Shown: positions 1 through 6,917, counted from the first letter of the stretch. The stretch: DNA of 8,100 nucleotides from Haloarculaceae archaeon (GCA_018609945.1 JAHENO010000279.1:1-8100), one strand, 5' to 3'. Numbers and translations are program-made. Notes: generated by a model from the letters alone, not told the origin.

Positions 1-278
1 CGTCGTGGGTGTGCTCGGGTCCGGTATCATCATCCCCGCCCTTTTAGCTCCGCTCGTTCGGCGTCAGCGCTCTGTTCATCGGCTGGCTCTCGCGAACAGT
101 CGCGACCAGACAGGTAGTCCGGGGTGGTGTCGTGTCGCTGTTTCTGGCGCTCGTTTCGGAGGGGGCATCCGAGCAGACACAGGGTGCAGCCACACGGTTA
201 CGGGCGTGCGGCACATTTTACAATCTGGCCAGTGAGGAGAGAGCATGGTGCTGGAAGCGGGGACACGTCGCCTGGTGA
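1..278 (+). pseudogene. possible frameshifted 3' remnant of a membrane-protein gene
   Basis: No intact gene is visible here. The reading frame beginning at base 2 gives a hydrophobic stretch (VVGVLGSGIIIPALLAPL) and then turns into Arg- and Ser-rich sequence with poor third-position GC. The frame beginning at base 3 has a stop near base 45 but afterwards reads like membrane protein (FGVSALFIGWLS, then GGVVSLFLALVSEG), with better third-position GC, and continues to a TGA at 276-278 inside the next gene. One frameshift between about 40 and 62 would join the two hydrophobic parts. This could be a decayed gene tail, a sequencing error, or chance. The 5' part lies outside the window. I recognise no family and the call is weak. 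Confidence 0.2.
214..222 (+). promoter_or_regulatory. TATA-like box of the channel gene
   Basis: An A/T-rich stretch (ATTTTACAA) in otherwise GC-rich sequence is centred about 26 bases before the ATG at 245, which would place the transcript start at or close to the start codon, as in leaderless haloarchaeal mRNAs. A purine-rich GAGGAGAG at 234-241 could instead act as a ribosome binding site if transcription starts further upstream. This is inferred from position and composition only. Confidence 0.4.
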
Positions 279-1420
279 CTGCGCGGGCAGCAGTGGTGCT
301 GACGACGGGCGTTGCACTCCTCTCACTCGCGACCGGCATCGCCAACATCAGCGTCCGGACGACGACCGGACCGCTCACGCCGTACATCCCGGTCGTGATC
401 CAGCAGGCTGCGGGATTTACCGGCGCACTCACCGGCTTCCTGCTGCTCACGAGCGCCTGGGGGCTCCGACGTGGCTACCGGTCGGCCTGGTACACGACGG
501 TAGCGCTGTTGCCGATCACCGCCGTCCAGGGACTCGTGCAGGCGGCCGTCTTCTCGTTCCCGCTCGTCGTGCTGTCACTGCTGGCGATGCCGACGGTCCT
601 CCTCAACCGGCGGCAGTTCGGCCGTGAACTGTCGGTCTCGTCGGCCCAGTTCGCCGCCATGACCGCACTCGTCGGGACGCTCGTGTACGGCACGTTCGGC
701 GCCTTCGCTCTCCGCGACCGGTTCGACGGCGTCGATTCGGTGCTGGACGCCTTCTATTTCACCATCGTGACCGCGAGCACGGTGGGATATGGCGACGTGA
801 CGGCACCCAGTCCCGTGGGACGCGTATTCACCGTCTCACTCGTCGTGTTGGGGACCGCCAGTTTCGCCCTGGCGCTCGGGTCCGTGCTCGGGCCAGCGAT
901 CCAGGCCCGCCTCTCGCGTGCGCTCGGAACCATGACCAGTGCTCAATTCGAACTCCTCGAGGACCACGTCATCGTCCTCGGGTACGGTGACCTGACGGAA
1001 CCGCTCGTGGAAGAACTCGACGAAGGCGGCGTGGAGTTCGTCGTCGTGACGTCCGACACTGACCGTGCGTCGACGCTTCGTAGCCGCGATATCGACGTGT
1101 ACGTCGCGGACCCGAGTGACGACGAACCCCTCTTCGATGTCAACATCGGACGGGCGCGGGCTGTCATCGTCGCGACAAACGACGACGCCCAGGACGCGCT
1201 CGCGATTCTCACTGCCCGGGAACTCAATCCCGACGTGCGAATTGTCGCAGCGGCGACAGTCCGGGACAACGTCCAGAAACTCCGGCGTGCTGGCGCCAAC
1301 ACAGTCCTCAGCCCCGCTGTCATCGGCGGGCGACTGCTCGTCCGGTCCGCGCTCGGGGAATCCGATATCGAATCGGTCGCGGCACGGATTCTGGACGAGG
1401 AGTCCGCTACCAACGGGTGA
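245..1420 (+). CDS. potassium-channel-like membrane protein with C-terminal RCK/TrkA-N domain
   Basis: The product (391 aa) is a putative K+ channel gated through a cytosolic nucleotide-binding domain. Hydrophobic segments lie at roughly residues 10-33, 46-72, 82-102 and 104-120, followed by a two-helix pore module: outer helix about 136-156, pore loop with selectivity filter TVGYGD at 179-184, inner helix about 193-215. Residues about 238-370 form an RCK/TrkA-N Rossmann domain opening with HVIVLGYGDL. The dinucleotide-binding glycine motif is degenerate: GYGDLT at 246-251, with Thr in place of the third Gly. No TrkA-C domain follows; the protein ends about 20 residues after the Rossmann fold. 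Four helices ahead of the pore give a six-helix layout, but I see no arginine-rich voltage-sensor helix. The ATG at 245 fits the TATA-like box upstream. The family call is firm; ion specificity and ligand are inferred from the filter and fold. Confidence 0.88.
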   Translation: MVLEAGTRRLVTARAAVVLTTGVALLSLATGIANISVRTTTGPLTPYIPVVIQQAAGFTGALTGFLLLTSAWGLRRGYRSAWYTTVALLPITAVQGLVQAAVFSFPLVVLSLLAMPTVLLNRRQFGRELSVSSAQFAAMTALVGTLVYGTFGAFALRDRFDGVDSVLDAFYFTIVTASTVGYGDVTAPSPVGRVFTVSLVVLGTASFALALGSVLGPAIQARLSRALGTMTSAQFELLEDHVIVLGYGDLTEPLVEELDEGGVEFVVVTSDTDRASTLRSRDIDVYVADPSDDEPLFDVNIGRARAVIVATNDDAQDALAILTARELNPDVRIVAAATVRDNVQKLRRAGANTVLSPAVIGGRLLVRSALGESDIESVAARILDEESATNG

Positions 1421-1480
1421 CGCCGTTGGCGTGTCGGTGGACTCCCGTTCAAACTCCACACTGGAGTGGACACCGGGAGT
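1410..1480. repeat. hairpin over the channel-gene stop plus two nested inverted repeats
   Basis: Three perfect inverted repeats lie in 71 bases. CCAACGG (1410-1416) pairs with CCGTTGG (1423-1429) around a 6-base loop that contains the stop codon of the channel gene. Immediately downstream, ACTCCCG (1441-1447) pairs with CGGGAGT (1474-1480), and inside that pair ACTCCA (1453-1458) pairs with TGGAGT (1462-1467) around CAC. No T-tract follows, so this is not a classical oligo-T archaeal terminator. It may form RNA structure at the mRNA 3' end or be a protein-binding site. The rest of the spacer to 1587 shows nothing I can assign. Confidence 0.5.
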
Positions 1481-1587
1481 GATCCGCCAAAGGTGGCCAC
1501 GACGGCGAAAAACCGATAGAGAGCCGACGGGACGGTTCAGGTCCCCGCCGACGGTCGGGACAGGCTGAACGGTCGATGGTCGTGATG

Positions 1588-1610
1588 GGCGACAGATTTT
1601 TGCTGTCGCC
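1588..1610 (+). promoter_or_regulatory. 8-bp palindrome enclosing a TATA-like box, upstream of the small-protein/corA unit
   Basis: GGCGACAG (1588-1595) and CTGTCGCC (1603-1610) are perfect inverted repeats flanking the 7-base centre ATTTTTG. The T-rich centre is the only A/T-rich block in this spacer and lies about 27 bases before the ATG at 1626, the usual distance from an archaeal TATA box to a leaderless start. A dimeric regulator bound to the palindrome would cover the TATA box and block TBP, so a repressor operator is a reasonable inference; a simple RNA hairpin is the alternative if transcription begins upstream. Confidence 0.5.
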
Positions 1611-1625
1611 TCCGGCAGACGGCGT

Positions 1626-1778
1626 ATGCAGAATCTCCGGGCGGCCGGTCTCGGCCTGACCGTCCTCTCGCTCGCGGGGTACGTCGCCGGTCTCTGGGTC
1701 GCATACCCCGGCCGTGCCGTCTCGCTCACCGCGTTCATGGTCGGCGTCGCGCTCGCGGCAATCGGGGGCACGGAATGA
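1626..1778 (+). CDS. 50-residue membrane protein, translationally coupled to corA
   Basis: A short open frame begins at the ATG at 1626 (MQNLRAAGLGLTVLSLAGYV) and ends at the TGA at 1776-1778. It encodes 50 residues with a hydrophobic helix at about 6-26, a short polar turn around PGR (28-30), and a second hydrophobic helix at about 31-47, so it is probably a two-pass membrane hairpin with little outside the bilayer. Support for it being real: codon third positions are mostly G or C, a TATA-like box sits 27 bases upstream, and its stop overlaps the corA start in an ATGA arrangement, which implies translational coupling. The context suggests an accessory or regulatory partner of the CorA transporter, but I recognise no named family and no function is shown by the sequence itself. 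Confidence 0.7.
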   Translation: MQNLRAAGLGLTVLSLAGYVAGLWVAYPGRAVSLTAFMVGVALAAIGGTE

Positions 1779-2752
1779 TCGACGCCGTCGTCTACAGTGC
1801 CGGGTCGGTCCGGACCTACGACGACCTCGACGACGCGAAAGCCGCCGATGGAACCACCTGGGTGAGCGCGACCGAAGCCTCCCCGGACGAACTCGACCGC
1901 GTGGCCAGCGTCTTCGATGTTCATCCCCTCACTGTCGAAGACGTGCGACACAACGTCCGTCCGAAGACGGAGGAGTTCACCGAGTACTCGTTTACGCTGG
2001 TCAAGGACGCCGAACTGCGGCGCGGCGAGAGTTCCTTCGACGAGGAAATCGACGACGAACCCCTCGGCGTCTACATCGGCGAGGACTGGCTGGTGACGCT
2101 CTCGACGGCGACGGTGCCGGCCGTCGACCGCGTCTGGGGCAACGTCGTCCGGGAGGACCAGCGCCTCCTCCAGCGCGGGGCCGATTTCACCGCCTACCGC
2201 GTCATCGACCTGCTCGTCGACGAGTACTTCGATATCCTGGACGACGTGGAGACCCAGATCGAGACGATCGAGGAGGAAGTCCTGGAATCGACTGAGATCC
2301 GGACGCTCGAACGCATCAACTCCGTCCGGCGGGATCTGCTCGCCTTCCGGAAGATGGCGTGGCCGACCCGCGAGGCGGTGAACCTGCTGGCCCGCGGCGA
2401 CCCGCCGTTCGTCCGGCAGGAGACGGAGAAGTACTACCGGGACGTGTCCGACCACCTCGTGCAGGTGGTCGATCTGGTCGAGACCTACCGCGACCTGACC
2501 AACGGCGCCCGCGATATCTACCTCAACTCCCTCTCCCAATCGACCAACGAGGTGATGAAGACGCTGACCGTCGTCGCGACCATCTTCATCCCGCTGACGT
2601 TCGTGGTGGGCGTCTACGGGATGAACTTCGCCGATTCACCGTTCAATATGCCCGAACTGAGCTGGCGGTTCGGCTACCCCGCCGTCATGCTCGGGATGGG
2701 ACTGTTGACCGCCATCGTCCTGGTCCACTTCCGGCGCCAGGAGTACCTGTAA
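1775..2752 (+). CDS. corA: CorA-family magnesium/divalent-cation transporter
   Basis: The product (325 aa, normal CorA length) is a homopentameric inner-membrane channel for Mg2+ and sometimes Co2+ or Ni2+. An acidic N-terminal cytosolic alpha/beta domain covers about residues 1-160 (including HPLTVEDVRH near 50-60). A long stalk-helix region runs about 160-260, including the acidic ETQIETIEEEVLE stretch. TM1 is about 262-280 and leads into the diagnostic loop motif YGMNF at 281-285 (GMN 282-284). TM2 is about 298-317, and the protein ends in a short basic tail (FRRQEYL), as in CorA. The ATG at 1775 overlaps the stop of the preceding small membrane-protein gene by four bases, so the two are very likely co-transcribed from the promoter near 1599. 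No oligo-T terminator is evident after the stop. Ion preference cannot be read from the sequence. Confidence 0.93.
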   Translation: MIDAVVYSAGSVRTYDDLDDAKAADGTTWVSATEASPDELDRVASVFDVHPLTVEDVRHNVRPKTEEFTEYSFTLVKDAELRRGESSFDEEIDDEPLGVYIGEDWLVTLSTATVPAVDRVWGNVVREDQRLLQRGADFTAYRVIDLLVDEYFDILDDVETQIETIEEEVLESTEIRTLERINSVRRDLLAFRKMAWPTREAVNLLARGDPPFVRQETEKYYRDVSDHLVQVVDLVETYRDLTNGARDIYLNSLSQSTNEVMKTLTVVATIFIPLTFVVGVYGMNFADSPFNMPELSWRFGYPAVMLGMGLLTAIVLVHFRRQEYL

Positions 2753-2957
2753 CCGACGCCGGCTCCAGAGAGCTGTCCCGTCACTCCTGTCCACGTTCGC
2801 TACGATAACCCCCCGCCAATCAAACGATTCGCAGACTACCGCGAATTCAGCGTTGCCCAGGGACTCACCCTCCCGGATTTCGGATACGAACGCATATACC
2901 GAATTTTCCAGTGAGAAACTCGCCGGATGGCGTCTGCACCGAACAGAGGGTGGACAT
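2753..2957. other. convergent intergenic gap without an identifiable gene
   Basis: This gap separates the 3' ends of corA (+) and the DUF6653-like gene (-). The short open frames here are unconvincing: they start or end inside the neighbours and carry Arg/Ser/Pro-rich, non-acidic translations. I see no T-run terminator, hairpin or promoter that I would defend. A modest A/T-rich patch occurs around 2880-2915. Confidence 0.4.
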
Positions 2958-3398
2958 TCAGCCCCTTTGTCGGTCGTAGTACTTGACCAGCACCCGGAGC
3001 CACCAGAGTTTCAGGGTGACGCTGGCCACGGTGCCGAGCGTCGCTCCCGTCGGTGACTGTCGCCACGCGGCGAACAGCGCGTAGACGAACGCGAGCGCAC
3101 CCACAGTGTTACAGATGTTCGGGTAGCCGAGTCCGACCGTTCGGTTTGTCTCCTCCCTGATCCACCACCGCTCGGCGAGGACGGCGCGAGTCATCCAGGC
3201 GTCCTCGGTTTCGGCCGGCGGGAACAGGAACGGATTGATCGCCGTCCACACGAGCACGGCACCGAGTAGCCGCCACTTGCGGCGATAGATGGCGTAGACG
3301 AGGACGGCACCCGACGGGACGCGCGTCCAGCCGCTCTTTGGATTCGAATGCCGACTCCAGAATCGGTCTTCGAACTGCTCGGGGATACCGGCGACCAT
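2958..3398 (-). CDS. small multi-pass membrane protein, probably haloarchaeal DUF6653-like
   Basis: Starting from the ATG at 3396-3398 the product is 146 aa (MVAGIPEQFEDRFWSRHSNP). The N-terminus has the conserved-looking WSRHSNPKSGWTR. Hydrophobic segments follow at about 28-38 and 43-58 (ending INPFLFPP), then a cytosolic stretch with AWMTRAVLAERWW, then further helices around 93-110 and 117-138. A longer frame could begin with TTG at 3447-3449 overlapping the uvrB stop, but its first 17 residues are not hydrophobic or acidic and look like read-through, so I prefer the internal ATG. The gene lies 47 bases downstream of uvrB on the same strand and may share its transcript, though a link to DNA repair is not implied. 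The match to DUF6653 is from memory of the sequence pattern; the biochemical function is unknown. Confidence 0.68.
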   Translation of the reverse strand: MVAGIPEQFEDRFWSRHSNPKSGWTRVPSGAVLVYAIYRRKWRLLGAVLVWTAINPFLFPPAETEDAWMTRAVLAERWWIREETNRTVGLGYPNICNTVGALAFVYALFAAWRQSPTGATLGTVASVTLKLWWLRVLVKYYDRQRG

Positions 3399-3445
3399 AC
3401 GCGGTGGTTCGCGGGCAGAACAGATAGTCCTGCTCGGGGAGTCTC

Positions 3446-5500
3446 TCAAAATTCCGTCTCGGGCGCCGGCACACCCTCCGCGTCCGCGTCGCCATCGAGG
3501 CCGTGCTCCTCGCGTAGCTCGCGGATGCGGTCCCGGATATCGGCGGCGAGTTCGAACTCCAGGTTGTTCGCGGCCTCCTGCATCCGGTCTTCGAGTTCCG
3601 CGACGACGCGTGCGGCCTCGCTCTCGTCGGTCGGGTCCAGATCAGCCGTTCCCCCGGTGTCGGTCTTGCTTCCCGGGAGGTTCGTCTCCCCGACCGCCTT
3701 CTCGATGCTCCGGGGTTCGTGGCCGTGTTGCTCGTTGTACTCCTGCTGGATGCGCCGCCTGCGGCGGGTCTCCTCGATGGCCGACTCCATGGCCGCGCTT
3801 GGCTCGTCGGCGTACAGCACCACGCTCCCGTTGACGTTCCGGGCCGCTCGGCCCATCGTCTGGACCAGCGTTGTCTCCGACCGCAGGAACCCCTCCTGGT
3901 CGGCGTCCAGGATGGCCACCAGCGACACCTCCGGGATGTCGAGTCCCTCCCGCAGGAGATTGATGCCCACGAGGCAGTCGAACTCGCCGAGGCGAAGGCC
4001 GCGGACGAGTTCGTGGCGTTCGAGGGTGTCGGTCTCGTCGTGCATGTACTCGACGTCGATGCCCGCCTCCTCCAGGTACTCGGTGAGGTCCTCGGCCATG
4101 CGCTTGGTGAGCGTCGTCACGAGCGCGCGCTCCTCGTCGGGCAGCGCGTGCAACCGCTCGATGAGGTCCGCGACCTGGCCCTCGGCGTCCGCGATTTCGA
4201 TGGCGGGATCGACGAGGTAGGTCGGGCGCACGATCTGTTCGACGACCTGATCGCTGACCTCGCGCTCGTAGTCGCCCGGCGTGGCGGAGACGTACAGGGT
4301 CTGGCCGGTCTTCGCCTCGAACTCCTCGAAGGTCAGCGGTCGGTTGTCGAACGCGGTGGGGAGCCGGAAGCCGTTGGCGACGAGGCTCTCCTTGCGCGAT
4401 TTGTCGCCCTCGAACTGCCCGCGGATCTGCGGGATGGTCTGGTGGGATTCGTCGATCACCGTGAGGAAGTCGTCGGGGAAATAGTCCAGGAGCGTGTAGG
4501 GTGGCTCCCCGGGTTCGCGGTCCGAGAGGTGCACCGAGTAGTTCTCGATGCCCGAACAGTAGCCCGTCTCCTCCATCATCTCCAGGTCGAAGGTGGTCCG
4601 TTCTTCGATGCGCTGGGCGGCGACCATGTCGCCCTGGCGCTCGAAGTAGCGCACCCGATCCGCCAGCAGGTCGCGGATTTCGTCCATGGCCCGTTCGAGC
4701 CGTTGCTCGGGAATGGAGTAGTGCTCGGCGGGGTGGACCAGCGTCGCGGGTTCCTCGCTTTTCACCTCGCCCTCCAGGGGGTCGACCTTCCGGATGCGGT
4801 CGATCTCGTCGCCCCAGAACTCCACGCGGAGCGCGTACCGGCCGTACATGGGGTAGACCTCGACCGTGTCACCGCGCACCCGGAACGTGCCGTGCGTGAA
4901 GTCGACGTCGTTGCGCTCGTAGTTCAGATCGACCAGCCGGGAGAGGAACTCGTCGCGGTCGATCCGCTCGCCGGCCTCGATCCGGAGAGACATGTCGACG
5001 TAGTTCGCGGGGTCGCCCAGCCCGTAGATTGCCGAGACCGAGGCCACCACGATGACGTCCTCGCGGGTCAACAGCGAGCGCGTCGCCGAGTGACGCAGGC
5101 GGTCGATCTCGTCGTTGATCGAGGCGTCCTTGTCGATGTAGGTGTCCGTCTGTTCGACGTAGGCCTCGGGCTGATAGTAGTCGTAGTAGGAGACGAAATA
5201 CTCGACGGCGTTGTCGGGAAACAGCTCCCGGAACTCCTCGTAGAGTTGGGCGGCCAGCGTCTTGTTGTGTGCGATGACCAGCGTCGGCTTCTGAATTTCC
5301 TCGATCACCCACGAGACGGTGTTGGTCTTGCCCGACCCCGTGACTCCGAGCAGAGTCTGTCTGTCCATGCCCTGCCGGAAGCCGTCGGCGAGCTGTGCGA
5401 TGGCGTCGGGCTGGTCGCCCGCGGGTTCGAAGGGCGCGTCGACGCGGAACGGCCGGTCGACGTCGGGCCGGTCGGGCGAGAGGGGGCCGCTGTCACTCAT
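3446..5500 (-). CDS. uvrB: UvrABC excinuclease subunit B
   Basis: UvrB (684 aa from the ATG at 5500) is the damage-verifying helicase of nucleotide excision repair: it is loaded by UvrA, opens DNA around the lesion, and recruits UvrC for dual incision. Visible landmarks are the N-terminal FEPAGDQPDAI element, Walker A GVTGSGKT (52-59), the Tyr-rich beta-hairpin with YYDYYQPEAY (105-114), the DESH Walker B motif (VIDESHQTIPQIRGQ), the C-terminal helicase half with GINLLREGLDIPEVSLV and QTMGRAARNVNG, and a C-terminal UVR motif at about 630-665 for UvrC contact. Length matches bacterial UvrB. An in-frame ATG at 5545 would add 15 residues; I prefer 5500 because MSDSGPLSPDRP has the acidic/Ser start expected of haloarchaeal UvrB. 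Haloarchaea are known to carry bacterial-type UvrABC, thought to be laterally acquired. No uvrA or uvrC is in the window. Confidence 0.96.
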   Translation of the reverse strand: MSDSGPLSPDRPDVDRPFRVDAPFEPAGDQPDAIAQLADGFRQGMDRQTLLGVTGSGKTNTVSWVIEEIQKPTLVIAHNKTLAAQLYEEFRELFPDNAVEYFVSYYDYYQPEAYVEQTDTYIDKDASINDEIDRLRHSATRSLLTREDVIVVASVSAIYGLGDPANYVDMSLRIEAGERIDRDEFLSRLVDLNYERNDVDFTHGTFRVRGDTVEVYPMYGRYALRVEFWGDEIDRIRKVDPLEGEVKSEEPATLVHPAEHYSIPEQRLERAMDEIRDLLADRVRYFERQGDMVAAQRIEERTTFDLEMMEETGYCSGIENYSVHLSDREPGEPPYTLLDYFPDDFLTVIDESHQTIPQIRGQFEGDKSRKESLVANGFRLPTAFDNRPLTFEEFEAKTGQTLYVSATPGDYEREVSDQVVEQIVRPTYLVDPAIEIADAEGQVADLIERLHALPDEERALVTTLTKRMAEDLTEYLEEAGIDVEYMHDETDTLERHELVRGLRLGEFDCLVGINLLREGLDIPEVSLVAILDADQEGFLRSETTLVQTMGRAARNVNGSVVLYADEPSAAMESAIEETRRRRRIQQEYNEQHGHEPRSIEKAVGETNLPGSKTDTGGTADLDPTDESEAARVVAELEDRMQEAANNLEFELAADIRDRIRELREEHGLDGDADAEGVPAPETEF

Positions 5501-5565
5501 TACCGGTTGGTGGGCTGCGAGACACTTGAGGGACGCGTTTGCCATCCTGACAACCGTGCAGGTGG

Positions 5566-6231
5566 CTACCCGATCCAGTCGAGGGCGTCCCCTGTGTCCA
5601 TGAGAGCGACCCCGATGTCCGACAGTTCCGACAGCCCCCGCCCGTAGGTGCCGGACGTGGCGTCGGGCACGAACACGATCCGGTAGTCGCGTTCGCTCGC
5701 CTCGTAGACGGTCGTCCGCGGGCAGTTCGGGAAGTTACAGCCACAGACTACGACCGTGTTCACGCCCCGCTCGGTCAGGAACTCGTCCAGGTCGGTCCGG
5801 AAGAAGGCGCTCCATCGGGGCTTGTACAGCAGCCATTCGCGGGGACCGACCTGCTGGAACTCGCCGGCGAGCAGACGGTCGGCGTCGAGTCCGACGTCCG
5901 GAGACGGTTTCAGATCCTCGACCAGTTCGGCACCCTCTGTGCCCGGTCGCACGACCTCCGCACCCTCCTCGATTGCTTCCTTCCTGCACCGGTCGACATT
6001 CGAGCCATCGGCCCTGTAGAGGCGGGCGACGTGGACGATTGGGGCCTCCGCCGCCCGGAACGCCTCGGCGAGGTCTGCCATCCGGGGCACGGCGTCCATC
6101 GTTCCCTGGACCTCGGCCGGTGCGCCGGGCAACGTGAAGTCGTTCTGTGTGTCAATGGTCAGCAATGCGGCCCGCTCGGGATCGGGTCGCGTATAGGCGT
6201 CCATGATGGACGGGTCGGATAGCCGTGACAT
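5566..6231 (-). CDS. isochorismatase-like cysteine hydrolase (canonical triad)
   Basis: An isochorismatase-fold hydrolase (221 aa from the ATG at 6231). This family cleaves C-N or vinyl-ether bonds and includes nicotinamidases, N-carbamoylsarcosine amidases and isochorismatases; the substrate here cannot be told. The Asp-Lys-Cys catalytic triad is complete: Asp27 in LLTIDTQNDF, Lys137 in LYKPRWSAFF, and Cys170 in GCNFPNCPR. A typical C-terminal strand (RIVFVPDATSGTYG) follows. The start is uncertain: GTG at 6249 would overlap the upstream stop as GTGA, ATG at 6231 is used here, and ATG at 6204 would begin MDAYTRPDPE, close to the conserved domain. It follows the paralogous hydrolase gene on the same strand with 14 bases or less between them, so the two form an operon. 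Between its end and uvrB lies only about 65 bases. Confidence 0.85.
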   Translation of the reverse strand: MSRLSDPSIMDAYTRPDPERAALLTIDTQNDFTLPGAPAEVQGTMDAVPRMADLAEAFRAAEAPIVHVARLYRADGSNVDRCRKEAIEEGAEVVRPGTEGAELVEDLKPSPDVGLDADRLLAGEFQQVGPREWLLYKPRWSAFFRTDLDEFLTERGVNTVVVCGCNFPNCPRTTVYEASERDYRIVFVPDATSGTYGRGLSELSDIGVALMDTGDALDWIG

Positions 6232-6245
6232 ATTCCTTGGGTGGC

Positions 6246-6884
6246 TCACGTGGATTCTACCACCTCGATTGGATCTCCGGTCGATGCCGATTCACTGGTG
6301 ATGACACTCGAAGAGACGGCACGGTCACCGAAACGGCGTTCGGTCCGCCGCTGGACGAGGGCGCTGTAGGTCGCAGTCAGATCCCTGAGCACGTATGCGT
6401 CGTACCCGCCCTCGAGCGCCGTCTCCAGTGATTTCGCGACGCACTGGTCAGTGATGAACCCGGCGAGAAAGACTGTCTGGACCTCGTTGGCGTCGAGGAT
6501 TGCCGCCAGGTCGCTCCCCTCGAATGCGTCGAACGTGTACCGGCCCTCCGCGACTGGGTCACCCTCCTCGTAGAGGCCCGGGGTGAACGCTGCCTTCTCC
6601 GTGCCCGCGGTGAAGACGCGACCGCGTGTCAGGGTCGCCAGCCACCCCTTCTGTTGGTCGGGGTCGATTCGCAGTGGCGCGTGTACGACCGTCACGTCGG
6701 CCGCTCTGGCCGCTCGAACTGTCTCGCGGGTCCGCTCGACGACATTTCGGCGCTTTAGCGAGCGGCGAATCAGGAGGTTGTACAGCCCGGAATCGGTCCA
6801 CTGTCGCTGGAACTCGACCAAGACGATTGCCGTCCGGTCCGGATCGAAGGCGATAGCCTGTTCAGCAGTCTTCTGCTCGGCCAT
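6246..6884 (-). CDS. isochorismatase-like hydrolase with substituted catalytic positions
   Basis: A 212-aa isochorismatase-fold protein from the ATG at 6884. The fold signature is clear: strand 1 (AIVLVEFQRQW), a middle strand (VTVVHAPLRI), the YTFDAFEGSDL segment, and the nucleophile loop FLAGFITDQCVAKS with Cys148. Compared with its neighbour, the first triad residue is Glu24 instead of Asp, and the lysine position aligns with Arg115 (EGRYTFDAF). Members of the superfamily with Glu at the first position exist as far as I recall; the Lys-to-Arg change is less usual. An upstream in-frame TTG at 6909-6911 would add nine residues, but the TATA-like box at 6909-6917 predicts a transcript start near 6886, favouring the ATG at 6884 with almost no leader. 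It is the first gene of the two-hydrolase operon, divergent from the HxlR regulator. Substrate unknown. Confidence 0.82.
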   Translation of the reverse strand: MAEQKTAEQAIAFDPDRTAIVLVEFQRQWTDSGLYNLLIRRSLKRRNVVERTRETVRAARAADVTVVHAPLRIDPDQQKGWLATLTRGRVFTAGTEKAAFTPGLYEEGDPVAEGRYTFDAFEGSDLAAILDANEVQTVFLAGFITDQCVAKSLETALEGGYDAYVLRDLTATYSALVQRRTERRFGDRAVSSSVITSESASTGDPIEVVEST

Positions 6885-6908
6885 ATCCAGCGGATGGGTC
6901 CGTGGCCA

Positions 6909-6917
6909 CAAAAATTA
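6909..6917 (-). promoter_or_regulatory. TATA-like box of the hydrolase operon
   Basis: On the minus strand the sequence reads TAATTTTTG, in an A/T-rich island of otherwise GC-rich DNA. Its centre is about 26-27 bases from the expected start near 6886, two bases before the ATG at 6884, consistent with a leaderless transcript. Confidence 0.5.

Noticed and set aside
1588..1610. Factor-independent terminator for the channel gene
   Set aside because: The T-run lies in the loop and not after the stem, and the distance to the next ATG fits a promoter better.
836..2539. A 567-codon open frame on the minus strand opposite the channel gene, spacer and corA
   Set aside because: It spans two real genes and their promoter region antisense, so it is a GC-driven shadow; no domain is visible.
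2836..3066. Short open frames on both strands in and around the corA/DUF6653-like gap
   Set aside because: They overlap the 3' end of the membrane-protein gene out of frame and have basic, low-complexity translations unlike the neighbouring proteins.
3398..3449. A TTG start for the DUF6653-like protein overlapping the uvrB stop
   Set aside because: The 17 extra residues look like untranslated sequence and an ATG directly precedes the conserved-looking part.
3719..5647. A 642-codon open frame on the plus strand opposite uvrB
   Set aside because: It is the antisense shadow of a confidently identified gene in high-GC DNA. The translation is Val/Leu/Asp/Arg-rich without recognisable motifs.
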